Below, piece after piece: positions 38,974 to 47,511 of a stretch of DNA of 64,000 bases (its first letter is position 1; the number at the start of each line of letters is the position of its first letter). The DNA comes from Brevibacillus fluminis (GTDB taxonomy: Bacteria; Bacillota; Bacilli; Brevibacillales; Brevibacillaceae), in the NCBI RefSeq assembly GCF_003710825.1, contig NZ_RHHQ01000005.1:124001-188000 (forward strand), in the 5' to 3' direction. Both the position numbers and the translations under genes were made by a program. The notes under the pieces are model-generated. The model made no database searches. It worked only from the letters and a program-made list of their open reading frames with translations, and had not been told where the DNA came from.

Positions 38974-38984
38974 TGTGGTATGAT
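38974..38984 (+). promoter_or_regulatory. Possible extended -10 promoter for the rhodanese gene
   Basis: TGG-TATGAT (TATGAT at 38979-38984) lies 52 bases before the start codon; no clear -35. The rest of 38800-38970 shows nothing recognizable. Confidence 0.4.
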
Positions 38985-39036
38985 GATGCGAGGATTGTAG
39001 TTTGCTGGGAATCATCATAACAGGAGGCTGACATAG

Positions 39037-39348
39037 ATGGAACAACAAGTAAAGGAAATACTGCCGGATGACCTGATCGCTAAGTTGGAAAAAGGTGAAA
39101 AGCTGCAGCTGGTTGATGTGCGCGAGCTGGAGGAATGGAACGCGGGCCACATGAAAGAAGCGAAGCTGATCCCTCTCGGCTTTTTGCCACACCGTCTGGA
39201 TGAGCTGGACAAAGAAACTCCGCTCATCATGATTTGCCGCAGCGGGGCGCGCAGCCATCGCGCATGCGAGTATTTGACGGAGCTGGGGTTTGATGCGACC
39301 AATCTGGTAGGCGGCATGCTGGCTTGGCCGGGCGAAGTGGAAAAATAA
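39037..39348 (+). CDS. Single-domain rhodanese-like sulfurtransferase
   Basis: The 103-residue cytoplasmic protein is one rhodanese domain: LVDVRELEEWNAGHMKEAKLIPLG, active-site loop ICRSGARSHRA with the persulfide-carrying Cys, and LVGGMLAWPGEVEK at the end. ATG follows AGGAGG. Such proteins carry sulfane sulfur for thiol and cofactor chemistry. Its neighbours are metY and redox/copper genes; no direct partner is visible. Confidence 0.9.
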   Translation: MEQQVKEILPDDLIAKLEKGEKLQLVDVRELEEWNAGHMKEAKLIPLGFLPHRLDELDKETPLIMICRSGARSHRACEYLTELGFDATNLVGGMLAWPGEVEK

Positions 39349-39361
39349 GATATGAGTTTGC

Positions 39362-39392
39362 AGGCATTGGGCTTTTTGGCCTGATGCCTTTG
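39362..39392 (+). terminator. Terminator after the rhodanese gene
   Basis: AGGCA...GGC / GCC...TGCCT hairpin with a short T tract. Confidence 0.65.
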
Positions 39393-39450
39393 TTTCGTGT
39401 GCAATCGAACCGAAACGATTAAAAAATCGGACAAGAAGGAGAAGGGAACC

Positions 39451-39864
39451 ATGAGGAGTTGGAGACGATTGCTACCGGTATTCGCGCTTGTGTTGGCGAT
39501 GCTCGCAGGCTGCGGAGCAAAGGATGAGACGCAAAAAGAACCGATTAAGCAGCAGGCGAGCGCCGATCAGTATACAGCCGATCTGCTCATCACACCGGGC
39601 ATTGTCGGACCGAATACATATGAGATCACGATCACAGACGACAAGCAACAAAAGGTGGAAACAGGCAGCGCTAAGCTGACTTTCGCGATGCAGGGGATGG
39701 ATGACCACGGCAAAAGCGAACAGCAGCTGAAAGCAAAGGACGGCAAATGGACGGCGGAAGGTCCGCATCTGATGATGGACGGCACATGGGATGTCAAGCT
39801 GATCTGGACCGACGAAAAACAAAACGTGCATACGTTTACGTACAGCGTCACCGTACAAAACTAG
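39451..39864 (+). CDS. FixH/YtkA-like lipoprotein
   Basis: The 137-residue lipoprotein has a signal with lipobox LAGC (lipidated Cys near residue 22); ATG 39451 lies behind AAGGAG. The mature domain (TADLLITPGIVGPNTYEITI, LTFAMQGMDDHGKSEQQL, MMDGTWDVKLIW) is the YtkA-like beta-sandwich found with cytochrome oxidase and copper-handling genes. The next gene, 28 bases on, is a SCO protein, so both probably serve copper delivery to respiratory oxidase outside the membrane. Confidence 0.85.
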   Translation: MRSWRRLLPVFALVLAMLAGCGAKDETQKEPIKQQASADQYTADLLITPGIVGPNTYEITITDDKQQKVETGSAKLTFAMQGMDDHGKSEQQLKAKDGKWTAEGPHLMMDGTWDVKLIWTDEKQNVHTFTYSVTVQN

Positions 39865-39892
39865 TAGATAGAGTCAAAGGAGAGGGACACCC

Positions 39893-40489
39893 ATGCGGAA
39901 GTATTGGCTTGCCATCTTGGCAAGTGTGATTGGACTCGCAGTCATCGGTTATTTCGGATACAGCTATTACGAGCAGAAGCACCGATTGCCGGTCTATAAA
40001 ACCATGCCTGATTTTGCCCTGGAAAATTTGGACGGATCGCCGTTCCATTTCAGCGATACCGACGGCAAGGTACGTCTTGTCGCCTTTATTTTCACCAACT
40101 GCATCGACGTTTGCCCGCCGACGACCTTGAACATGGCCAAAATTCAAAAGGAATTGAAGGCAGAAGGATTGTTCGGCAAAGATGTGCAGCTGATGACGGT
40201 CTCGTTTGATCCGGAGCGAGATACGCCAGCTGTTTTGCAAAAATACGCAGACAGCTTCGGAGCGGATCAGACAGGCTGGCACTTCCTGCGCGGTGAGGAA
40301 GCGACGGTGGCTCAGGTCGCGCAAAGCTTTGGCGTCGGTGTCTTGAAACAGCCGGATGGCACGTTTGTCCATACGATGAAGATCTTTTTGATCGACAAGG
40401 AGAAAAAAATGCGCGCTATTTATGGCATGGCCGCAGAGATGGATATGGACAAAATCATCGGTGACATGAAGCGAGTGGCAAACGAATAA
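39893..40489 (+). CDS. SCO1/SenC family copper chaperone
   Basis: The 198-residue protein has an N-terminal membrane anchor and a thioredoxin-like domain. Copper-binding CxxxC is in TNCIDVCPPTT and the distal His in TFVHTMKIF; DPERDTP is the conserved loop. SCO proteins deliver copper to, or reduce, the CuA site of cytochrome c oxidase. ATG follows AAAGGAGAGG. Its last 70 bases overlap the convergent DUF3889 gene. Confidence 0.93.
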   Translation: MRKYWLAILASVIGLAVIGYFGYSYYEQKHRLPVYKTMPDFALENLDGSPFHFSDTDGKVRLVAFIFTNCIDVCPPTTLNMAKIQKELKAEGLFGKDVQLMTVSFDPERDTPAVLQKYADSFGADQTGWHFLRGEEATVAQVAQSFGVGVLKQPDGTFVHTMKIFLIDKEKKMRAIYGMAAEMDMDKIIGDMKRVANE

Positions 40490-40842
40490 GCGGTTCCTTC
40501 CGCCTCATTCATCTGCAGGCGAATCAGTTTTTCGGATGCTCGCTCAAACTGGATTCGCACATAAACAGCCCAGACCCGTCCGTTCTTTTTGAGCAGCAGT
40601 TTGAACGTTTCTTGGGCGATGCCCGGGGCTGGATACGTTCGGCCTACATGAAGATAATCGATGATGGCGGTATTCGGATACCGCTTCATCGTTTCGGCTA
40701 CCGCCAGTCGGCCCCATTTGGCATAACCCGGTTCAGGCGCAGGTGTTGCCACCAAAGAATGTGCATGGGCCTCGGGCTGGCCAGGTAGTACGGCGGCAAA
40801 ACAAAGCGCGCAGCAAAGCCATAGGCAAGATAGACGTTTCAT
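40420..40842 (-). CDS. Secreted DUF3889 family protein, overlapping the SCO gene
   Basis: The 140-residue protein has a signal peptide (KRLSCLWLCCALCFAAVLPG) and the DUF3889 pattern PEPGYAKWGRLAVAETMKRY, AIIDYLHVGR, FKLLLKKN and AVYVRIQFE. ATG follows AAAGGAG. Family function is unknown. The usual domain ends near residue 117; the last 23 residues are translated from the antisense of the SCO 3' end, as if the original stop were lost. Confidence 0.8.
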   Translation of the reverse strand: MKRLSCLWLCCALCFAAVLPGQPEAHAHSLVATPAPEPGYAKWGRLAVAETMKRYPNTAIIDYLHVGRTYPAPGIAQETFKLLLKKNGRVWAVYVRIQFERASEKLIRLQMNEAEGTAYSFATRFMSPMILSISISAAMP

Positions 40843-40966
40843 GCCTGCTCCTTTCGTTTACAGAGGACCTGTGTTCTTCCTAGTCTGACCGCAGTCATTG
40901 CGGTTATGCAAAAAGCGAGCGGGATGGCTTGTCCAATTGAGTGGAAAGAAATCACCAGCATTATGG

Positions 40967-40972
40967 TACAAT
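40967..40972 (+). promoter_or_regulatory. Extended -10 element before the RNase J gene
   Basis: TGG-TACAAT, 36 bases upstream of the TTG start; the -35 is weak. Confidence 0.45.
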
Positions 40973-41007
40973 AGATAGGAAGTAGAGGAACGGTAGGAGG
41001 TATTGTT

Positions 41008-42657
41008 TTGAGTGAAGTAAAAATCTTTGGGCTTGGCGGTTTGGGCGAGATCGGGAAAAACATGTACTGCGTAGAGTATGAGGACGAAATCATCGTCATC
41101 GACTGTGGCGTCAAGTTCCCGGAAAACGAGATGTTCGGCATTGATCTCGTCATCCCAGACGTCTCTTATTTGATCGACAACAAGCACAAAATCAAAGGAT
41201 TGTTTTTGACACATGGCCATGAGGACCATATCGGTGCGATTCCTTTTGTGCAAAAGCAGGTGAAAATGCCGATTTACGGCGGGCGCCTGACGCTCGGCTT
41301 GGTGAAGTCCAAGCTGGAAGAGCACCGGATGGTAGCGGAAGTGGAAATGAATTTCGTCAACGAAGACTCGGTGATCGCTTTCAACCATATGACGGTTTCG
41401 TTTTTCCGCACCAACCACAGCATTCCTGATTCATACGGTATCTGCATCGAAACGCCGCAAGGGAAAGTTGTGCACACCGGCGACTTCAAACTGGATATGA
41501 CACCGGTCGGCCATTCCACGGAGTTTGCCAAAATGGCGAAGATCGGCAACGGCGATGTACTCGTGCTCCTTTCTGACAGCACAAATAGCGAACGTCCTGG
41601 CTTCACCATGTCTGAGCGTTCAGTTGGCGAGGGCATTCTCGATGTTGTGACGAAAGCGAGAGGGCGCATCATTTTGGCGACGTTCGCCTCAAACGTACAT
41701 CGTCTGCAGCAGGTTGTGGATGCAGCCAAGGCGCAAAACCGCAAGATCGCGGTGATCGGACGCAGCATGGAGAAAGTCTTTTTGATCGGGCAGGAGCTGG
41801 GCTATATCCAGATTCCAGAAGGCATGCTGATCGATATCAAAACAATCGACAATTATTCGGACAACCAGATTTTGATCATCTGCACAGGCAGTCAAGGGGA
41901 GCCGATGGCAGCGTTGACCCGGATCGCTTCAGGATCGCACCGCACCGTGCAAATTTACCCGGATGATACCGTGATCATCTCTGCATCGCCGATTCCGGGG
42001 AATACGGTGAATGTCAGTCGGACGATCGACAAGCTGTACCGCGCTGGCGCCAATGTGATCCACGGTTCAGTGTTTGACATCCATGCGTCCGGTCACGGAA
42101 GCAGCGAAGAGCTGAAGCTGATGCTCAGCTTTATCCGCCCGCGTTACTTCATCCCGATCCACGGGGAGTACCGGATGCTCAAAACCCATGCCAAGCTTGC
42201 CATGCAAGTCGGTATCGAGCCGAAAAACATTTTTGTCATGGACAATGGCGAGTGCATGCGTGCAACCCGCGAATCCGTTACGATGGGCAAGGTGCCGGCA
42301 GGCGTCGTGCTGATCGACGGCAGCGGGATCGGCGATGTCGGCAATATCGTGCTGCGCGACCGCAAGCATTTGGCGGAAGACGGCTTGATCGTAGTTGTCG
42401 TCAGCATCGACATGAAAAATTTCAAAGTGCTGACAGGTCCTGACCTGGTAAGTCGCGGATTCGTCTATGTGCGCGGCTCGGAAACGCTGATTCAGGAAGC
42501 GACGGTTCTAGTGAAACAGAAGCTGCTGGAAGCCATGGATAAAAAGGTCAAAGACTGGTCGGAGCTGAAAGCGCAGATCAATGAGGTGCTGAAGCCGTAC
42601 ATCTTTGAAAAGACGGGACGCAATCCGATGATCTTGACCATCTTGATGGAAGTGTAA
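41008..42657 (+). CDS. rnjA: Ribonuclease J (J1-like)
   Basis: The 549-residue enzyme starts at TTG 41008, seven bases after GGAGG. It is a metallo-beta-lactamase/beta-CASP RNase with 5'-3' exonuclease and endonuclease activity. Motifs: GLGGLGEIGKNMY at the N-terminus, zinc site THGHEDHIGAIPF, HTGDFKLD, SDSTNSERPG and beta-CASP IHGSVFDIHASGHGSSEELK, RPRYFIPIHGEYRML. The intact HGHEDH site is the J1 type; J2 proteins have HGHDEN. Single gene unit. Confidence 0.9.
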   Translation: MSEVKIFGLGGLGEIGKNMYCVEYEDEIIVIDCGVKFPENEMFGIDLVIPDVSYLIDNKHKIKGLFLTHGHEDHIGAIPFVQKQVKMPIYGGRLTLGLVKSKLEEHRMVAEVEMNFVNEDSVIAFNHMTVSFFRTNHSIPDSYGICIETPQGKVVHTGDFKLDMTPVGHSTEFAKMAKIGNGDVLVLLSDSTNSERPGFTMSERSVGEGILDVVTKARGRIILATFASNVHRLQQVVDAAKAQNRKIAVIGRSMEKVFLIGQELGYIQIPEGMLIDIKTIDNYSDNQILIICTGSQGEPMAALTRIASGSHRTVQIYPDDTVIISASPIPGNTVNVSRTIDKLYRAGANVIHGSVFDIHASGHGSSEELKLMLSFIRPRYFIPIHGEYRMLKTHAKLAMQVGIEPKNIFVMDNGECMRATRESVTMGKVPAGVVLIDGSGIGDVGNIVLRDRKHLAEDGLIVVVVSIDMKNFKVLTGPDLVSRGFVYVRGSETLIQEATVLVKQKLLEAMDKKVKDWSELKAQINEVLKPYIFEKTGRNPMILTILMEV

Positions 42658-42695
42658 CGACACTTCCGCTATTTTCTGCTGATACATGAGCAGGG

Positions 42696-42748
42696 TATAA
42701 TAGAAGCATCAACAGCATCACACCAAAAACGTCGAGGCGTTTTTTACA
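42696..42748 (+). promoter_or_regulatory. TATAAT element followed by a short terminator-like hairpin before brxB
   Basis: TATAAT lies at 42696-42701. AAAAACG / CGTTTTTT with a short loop lies at 42726-42748. The hairpin may terminate rnjA read-through or act in the brxB leader; its stem is only about seven mostly A-T pairs. Confidence 0.4.
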
Positions 42749-42769
42749 AAACAAGAGGAGTGATCCAAG

Positions 42770-43201
42770 ATGATGTCTTATGAGGCATATATGAACCAAG
42801 TGATTCAGCCGATGCGCGATGAATTGACGCGCCACGGATTCAACGAACTGCGTACGCCAGAGGAAGTGGAACAAGCTTTCTCCGATATGAAAGGTACCGC
42901 ACTGGTTGTCGTGAACTCCGTTTGCGGATGCGCAGCGGGCTTGGCTCGTCCAGGTGTGGCGCACTCGCTGAACAACGAAGCGAAACCGGATCATCTCTAC
43001 ACGGTGTTCGCTGGACAAGACAAAGAAGCGACAGCGAAAGCACGTGAATTCTTCACAGGCTATCCGCCATCATCCCCATCCTTCGCTCTGTTGAAAGACG
43101 GCGAGCTGGTTGCAATGGTTGAGCGCCATCAAATTGAGAACAACTCGTTGGAAGGCATTTCTCATCTGCTCACGACTGCCTTTGACAAATACTGCAAATA
43201 A
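42770..43201 (+). CDS. Bacilliredoxin BrxA/BrxB family protein
   Basis: The 143-residue thioredoxin-fold protein has the CGC redox motif in VNSVCGCAAGLARPG, then YTVFAGQDKEATAKAREFF and PPSSPSFALLKDGELVAMVERHQIE. Bacilliredoxins remove bacillithiol from S-bacillithiolated proteins. ATG 42770 follows AGAGGAG. The presence of FosB at 55025 independently supports bacillithiol use by this organism. The aldo/keto reductase gene begins directly at the stop. Confidence 0.93.
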   Translation: MMSYEAYMNQVIQPMRDELTRHGFNELRTPEEVEQAFSDMKGTALVVVNSVCGCAAGLARPGVAHSLNNEAKPDHLYTVFAGQDKEATAKAREFFTGYPPSSPSFALLKDGELVAMVERHQIENNSLEGISHLLTTAFDKYCK

Positions 43202-44083
43202 ATGCAAACGCGAGCGTACGGACGAGATCCGTTTCAAGTATCGCTGCTCGGTTTTGGTGCACAGCGCATCGTTGATGAACATGATTGCACCGAAGAGCAG
43301 GCGATCGAGATTATCCGCCGTGCGGTAGAGCTGGGGGTCAATTATTTTGATACAGCCCCTAGCTATAGCGACGGCCAGTCGGAATCCCGGGTGGGCCTTG
43401 GACTTAAAGGGCTTCGCAATCGCGTTCACATCACGACCAAAACAGGGGGCCGCACGCGGGATGCCGCCTTGCGCGATCTGGAAGGCAGCTTGAAGCGGCT
43501 GCAAACCGATTATGTCGATGAATGGCGCATCCACAATGTCATGCAGCCCAAAGATCTGGCAGCGGCGTTCGCCAAAGACGGTGCGATTCAGGCGCTGCTG
43601 GAGGCGCGCGAGCAAGGGCTTGTCCGCAAGCTCTCCATCAGCGGCCACACCGATCCGCGCTTGTTGGCCGAAGCGATCCGTCGCTTCCCGTTTGACAGCG
43701 CGCTGGTGGCGCTCTCCGCATTGGACCATTTCATCTACAGCTTTGCGCATGATTTTGTTCCGTTGGCAGTGGAAAAAGGTGTCGCTGTCATCGGGATGAA
43801 GGTGATGGCGCTAGGCAAACTGGCACCTTGGACCAGTCAAGCATTGCGCTATACATGGAGTTTGCCAGTCAGCACCGCGATTCTCGGCGTAAGTAAGATG
43901 AGTGAGCTGGAGCAGGATGTGGCGGAGGCGAATGCCTTCACCCCAATGGACGATATTGAACGCCTGGCGTTTTTCCAGGAGATCATGCCGCTGGTTCGCG
44001 CCGATGTGCTGCGCTGGAAAGCGGGCGAATGGATGTCGGGCGAGTGGTACAAACTGCCTGAGCTGCATTTTCCGAAACAGTAA
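43202..44083 (+). CDS. Aldo/keto reductase family oxidoreductase
   Basis: The 293-residue protein starts at ATG directly following the brxB stop, with no own site, so translation is probably coupled. AKR features: LGFGAQRI, GVNYFDTAPSYSDGQSESRVG (catalytic Asp/Tyr), TTKTGGRTRDAALRDLEGSL (Lys), HNVMQPKDL, SGHTDP and the C-terminal VSTAILGVSKMSELEQDV cofactor motif. It uses NAD(P)H to reduce carbonyls; the substrate is unknown. Pairing with brxB suggests thiol or electrophile stress. Confidence 0.88.
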   Translation: MQTRAYGRDPFQVSLLGFGAQRIVDEHDCTEEQAIEIIRRAVELGVNYFDTAPSYSDGQSESRVGLGLKGLRNRVHITTKTGGRTRDAALRDLEGSLKRLQTDYVDEWRIHNVMQPKDLAAAFAKDGAIQALLEAREQGLVRKLSISGHTDPRLLAEAIRRFPFDSALVALSALDHFIYSFAHDFVPLAVEKGVAVIGMKVMALGKLAPWTSQALRYTWSLPVSTAILGVSKMSELEQDVAEANAFTPMDDIERLAFFQEIMPLVRADVLRWKAGEWMSGEWYKLPELHFPKQ

Positions 44084-44092
44084 ACACAACAA

Positions 44093-44122
44093 GACCACCC
44101 ATTTTCGTTGGGTGGTTTTTTT
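44093..44122 (+). terminator. Terminator after the aldo/keto reductase gene
   Basis: ACCACCCA / TGGGTGGT stem, seven-base loop, T run. Confidence 0.88.
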
Positions 44123-44144
44123 ACAAGAAAAAGGAGGGGATCAG

Positions 44145-44891
44145 GTGTCGAGCCTTCTGGAAGTGAAAGGCGTATCAGGCGGGTATTTTGCGAGCCAGCC
44201 GGTCATCAAGGATGTCTCCTTCCGTGTCAACGAAAGGGAAATCGTTGCGCTGATCGGATTAAATGGTGCGGGAAAAAGCACGACCATCAAACATATTCTG
44301 GGGTTGCTTGAGCCGAGAGAAGGGGTTATCAGCATCGCGGGCAAAACGTTTCAAACCAACCCGGATACATATCGATTCTCGTACGCCTACATTCCCGAGT
44401 CTCCCATTTATTATGAAGAACTATCTCTATGGGAGCACTTGGAATTAATGGCCATGAGCCACGGTCTGGAGCGATCGATCCTCATGGAACGTGCGGAGCC
44501 GCTCCTGAAAGAGTTTCGGATGGAGGCGATGAAGGATCGATTTCCGCAGCAATTTTCCAAGGGCATGCGACAAAAACTCATGATCATGATGGCCTTGCTC
44601 GTTGAACCACCTCTCTATATTATCGATGAGCCGATTTTGGGATTGGACCCGCTGGCGATCCGGTCGTTGATGAACTGGCTCAACCGGTGCAAGGAGCAAG
44701 GGGCGGGCATTTTGATGTCGACGCACATTTTGGCGACGGCCGAGAAAGTGTGCGATCGGTTTCTCATTATGCACAAAGGCGAGATCAAGGCTGAAGGAAC
44801 GCTGGATGAGCTCCGCCGATCCACAGGATTGCACAACCACTCGCTGGATGACATTTATCTTCAGATCGTAGAGGATGGGGATCAATCGTGA
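44145..44891 (+). CDS. ecsA: ABC transporter ATP-binding protein (EcsA-like)
   Basis: The 248-residue ATPase begins at GTG 44145 just after AAGGAGGGG. Walker A GLNGAGKST, Q-loop region YAYIPESPIYYEELSLWEH, signature FSKGMRQK and Walker B LYIIDEPILGLD are present. It overlaps the EcsB-like permease gene by four bases. In Bacillus EcsAB affects secretion, competence and intramembrane proteolysis; the transported substrate is unknown. Confidence 0.85.
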   Translation: MSSLLEVKGVSGGYFASQPVIKDVSFRVNEREIVALIGLNGAGKSTTIKHILGLLEPREGVISIAGKTFQTNPDTYRFSYAYIPESPIYYEELSLWEHLELMAMSHGLERSILMERAEPLLKEFRMEAMKDRFPQQFSKGMRQKLMIMMALLVEPPLYIIDEPILGLDPLAIRSLMNWLNRCKEQGAGILMSTHILATAEKVCDRFLIMHKGEIKAEGTLDELRRSTGLHNHSLDDIYLQIVEDGDQS

Positions 44892-46027
44892 AGCTGGATG
44901 TTGAGGCGTTATTTCACGAGCGGTTCAGGCGGTTCTCCATCGAATTCGTGCGTTATTCACAGTATCTGGCTAATGGAGGCGTGCTTTTTTTCACCATCAT
45001 TCTGGGCGGAATCCTCGCCTTTTATTACCGCAGCTTCGTTGAGCTGATTCCACCTTGGCTGCCAATTCCGTATGTTCTTGCGCTTCTACTCGCTGCATTC
45101 ACTGCGAGATGTCCGCATCGGACATTCCTGCTGGAGGCCGACCTGCTATTCCTCACGCCGCTCGAGACCGACATGAGCCGGTATTTTCAAAAGACAAAGC
45201 GCTACAATTTTTTCGTGCAGAGCGTCTGGCTGTGCGTCCTACTTCTCATCTGTTCGCCGATGTATACGGGGACGATGAGCGTGGGGCAAACGCAGCTGGT
45301 GTTTTACTGGTGCGTGCCTCTGGTGCTGAAAGGCTGGAACGTGTACAGCAGCTGGATCGTGCTGAGGCTGCCTGACAAGAGAGATCAGCGGCTGCTGACG
45401 CTGGCACGATTCGTTTATACCTACTATGTTATCGCTTGGACGCTTGGTGAGGGACAGCTGTTCGCTTATCAACACATCCCGTTTGGCGGCCTTTTGTGTA
45501 TTGTTCCGCTCTTCTGGTTTCACGTCCGGCTGCAAAGGATACGGACGCGGCATTCGCTCAAATGGTACGCGCTTTTGGAAATGGAAAACGGATTGAAAAA
45601 CAGGTTTTATCGAATCGTCAACCAATTCACCGACATTCCTGCGCTGCAGCACCGTGTTAAGCCGCGCCGCTGGCTCTATTGGGTTACAAGTCTGATCCCG
45701 TATCGCCAGTCGAATGCAGCGCGCGTGCTGTTTTTCAAGACGTTCATCCGTTCGGGAGACTATGCGGGCGTCTATGTCCGGCTCGTTTTGCTAGGAGCCC
45801 TTTTGGTCATGATTTTGCCCAATCCGTATGTCAAAATCATCGTAGCTGTACTGTTTCTCCTGATCGCGCGCAGCCAGCTTGCAGGGATCCGGAAGCATCT
45901 GCAGGCCTCTGGTCGGCTAGCGCTTTTTCCGATCAATGAGACCGAGCGTAAGCGTTCCTTTCAATGGGGATGCCGTCTGTTGCTGCTATTGCAAGCCGTG
46001 GTGTCGATAATAGCAGCACTGTTGTAA
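44888..46027 (+). CDS. ecsB: ABC transporter permease, EcsB-like
   Basis: The 379-residue membrane protein starts at GTG overlapping the ecsA stop (GTGA). It has a cytoplasmic N-terminus (VEALFHERFRRFSIEFVRYSQYLANG), paired helices, a conserved RTFLLEADLLFLTPLE region and QKTKRYNFFVQSVWL, all in keeping with EcsB. No extracellular binding protein is nearby. Ends at a bidirectional terminator. Confidence 0.85.
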   Translation: MKLDVEALFHERFRRFSIEFVRYSQYLANGGVLFFTIILGGILAFYYRSFVELIPPWLPIPYVLALLLAAFTARCPHRTFLLEADLLFLTPLETDMSRYFQKTKRYNFFVQSVWLCVLLLICSPMYTGTMSVGQTQLVFYWCVPLVLKGWNVYSSWIVLRLPDKRDQRLLTLARFVYTYYVIAWTLGEGQLFAYQHIPFGGLLCIVPLFWFHVRLQRIRTRHSLKWYALLEMENGLKNRFYRIVNQFTDIPALQHRVKPRRWLYWVTSLIPYRQSNAARVLFFKTFIRSGDYAGVYVRLVLLGALLVMILPNPYVKIIVAVLFLLIARSQLAGIRKHLQASGRLALFPINETERKRSFQWGCRLLLLLQAVVSIIAALL

Positions 46028-46066
46028 AAAACAAACCACCCCGTTTATTAGGCAGGGTGGTTTTTG
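46025..46066. terminator. Bidirectional terminator between ecsB and the convergent MFS gene
   Basis: AAACCACCC / GGGTGGTTT with flanking A and T runs; the loop carries the MFS stop codon. Confidence 0.85.
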
Positions 46067-47274
46067 GCATGTTTTCCTTGGTTTTCGCGGTTGAACGCGG
46101 CATGGAACAAAAAGAGAAAGATCGCCACGACGGAAACGATGGTGCCCAGTAAAAGCACTGGGGTAATACCACCTTCATCATACAGTCGTCCGAACAGGAG
46201 CGGTCCGAGAACCCGGCCGATGCTGCCGAAGCTGCCTGCGACGCCGAGATAAAACGGGGCGGCGAGGCCGGTTTTTTCGCTAATGAAAGCGGGAATCGCG
46301 GGCGCCATCAGCATTTCGCCCAATGTGATGATGACCATGCCCAGCACGAGCATGTAATAGCTGTCATGATAAAACAGAATAAAGCCGAACCCGCAGCCGT
46401 AGCAGATGGCGTTGGCCACCAGTTGGGAGGAAATCGTGCGGGCCCAGAGCCGTTTGATCAATGAAGTGATCGGCTGCCCGAAAAAGATCACGACTCCATT
46501 CACGGTCCAAAGGAAGCTGTAGGCGGTGTAATTGTAGCCCATATCGGTCAAGTAAGGCGCGACGCCCGAATTCCACAGCGCCATCGAGAACCAGATGGAG
46601 GCGGAGCCGAGTCCAATAAACAAATAAATCCGATATTGCATCAAGAGATAGAGGGGGCTTTGCTCCGATAGATTGGAAATCGCGCTTACGCTGACCTCCC
46701 GTTTATCGACCAGCGTCATACCCCGCATAAACCAAAGAATAAAAAGCGCGAAGCCGATCGTGCTCAAGCTGTTAAACAAAAACGTAAACGAAAAGCTGAG
46801 CGAAGCGAGGACGCCGGCCAAGGAAGTACCGATCGCCATCCCGATATTGTTGCTCACGTAAACGATGTTGAACAGCTCATTCCGTTTCTCTTTCCAGCGA
46901 AACCCGATGAATGCCTGTATCGCCGGCGTGGAGACGGAGTTTAATAGACCGAGCAGGGACATGATGAAAACATAGACAGACCAATCACGTGTAAAAAGTA
47001 TGGAAAGCTGAGAGATGCCACATAATAACAACGAGCCGACGATCAGGGACTTGGCGCCAAGGCGGTGAAACAGGCTTCCGCCGATAAATTGCCCCGCAAT
47101 ACCGGCCAAAGATTGGAGCATAAGGACGAAGCCCGCATCGGCCATAGGACGGTGAAGCTCATGATAGACATACAGTGTGGTCAGCGGCCACATGAAAGCG
47201 CTACCTAAAGAGTTCACAAAGCTAGCTGCAATGAAAACGATCGCCTCTTTTGGATAGGCGGAAAGCCACTTCAT
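46048..47274 (-). CDS. MFS transporter (DHA1/MdtH-like)
   Basis: The 408-residue, 12-helix carrier starts at ATG 47274 with an AGGTGA site. N-terminal half: AIVFIAASFVNSLGSAFMWP, AGIAGQFIGGSLFHRLGAKS. C-terminal half: MGYNYTAYSFLWTVNGVVIFF, TLGEMLMAPAIPAFISE, SFGSIGRVLGPLLFGRLYDE. This arrangement is typical of drug or sugar efflux carriers. Substrate unknown. Its upstream region (47275-47511) is shared with oppA and is very A/T rich. Confidence 0.87.
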   Translation of the reverse strand: MKWLSAYPKEAIVFIAASFVNSLGSAFMWPLTTLYVYHELHRPMADAGFVLMLQSLAGIAGQFIGGSLFHRLGAKSLIVGSLLLCGISQLSILFTRDWSVYVFIMSLLGLLNSVSTPAIQAFIGFRWKEKRNELFNIVYVSNNIGMAIGTSLAGVLASLSFSFTFLFNSLSTIGFALFILWFMRGMTLVDKREVSVSAISNLSEQSPLYLLMQYRIYLFIGLGSASIWFSMALWNSGVAPYLTDMGYNYTAYSFLWTVNGVVIFFGQPITSLIKRLWARTISSQLVANAICYGCGFGFILFYHDSYYMLVLGMVIITLGEMLMAPAIPAFISEKTGLAAPFYLGVAGSFGSIGRVLGPLLFGRLYDEGGITPVLLLGTIVSVVAIFLFLFHAAFNRENQGKHAKNHPA

Positions 47275-47511
47275 GTTTTTCACCTGATTTCTGCGAATGG
47301 TAAGTAGCACCAGTATACTTCTTTAAGAAACACTTAGTAAATGAAAAAGTTTACAAACAAATAAATTTTAATTGGAGATTTAATATTCTTTATCGTTTTT
47401 AATAAAAATAACCAAAAATAAAACATAATTAAATAAACTTCAATATAGTTTAAAAATTTTTCAAATAGTTGTATTCTAATAAAAGATTTTTGATTAAGGG
47501 GGAAAAATAAG

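Noticed and set aside
44093..46066. Possible link between the hairpins at 44093 and 46025 as one repeat family
   Set aside because: Both contain ACCACCC/GGGTGGT, but these are ordinary terminator stems without shared loops or flanks.
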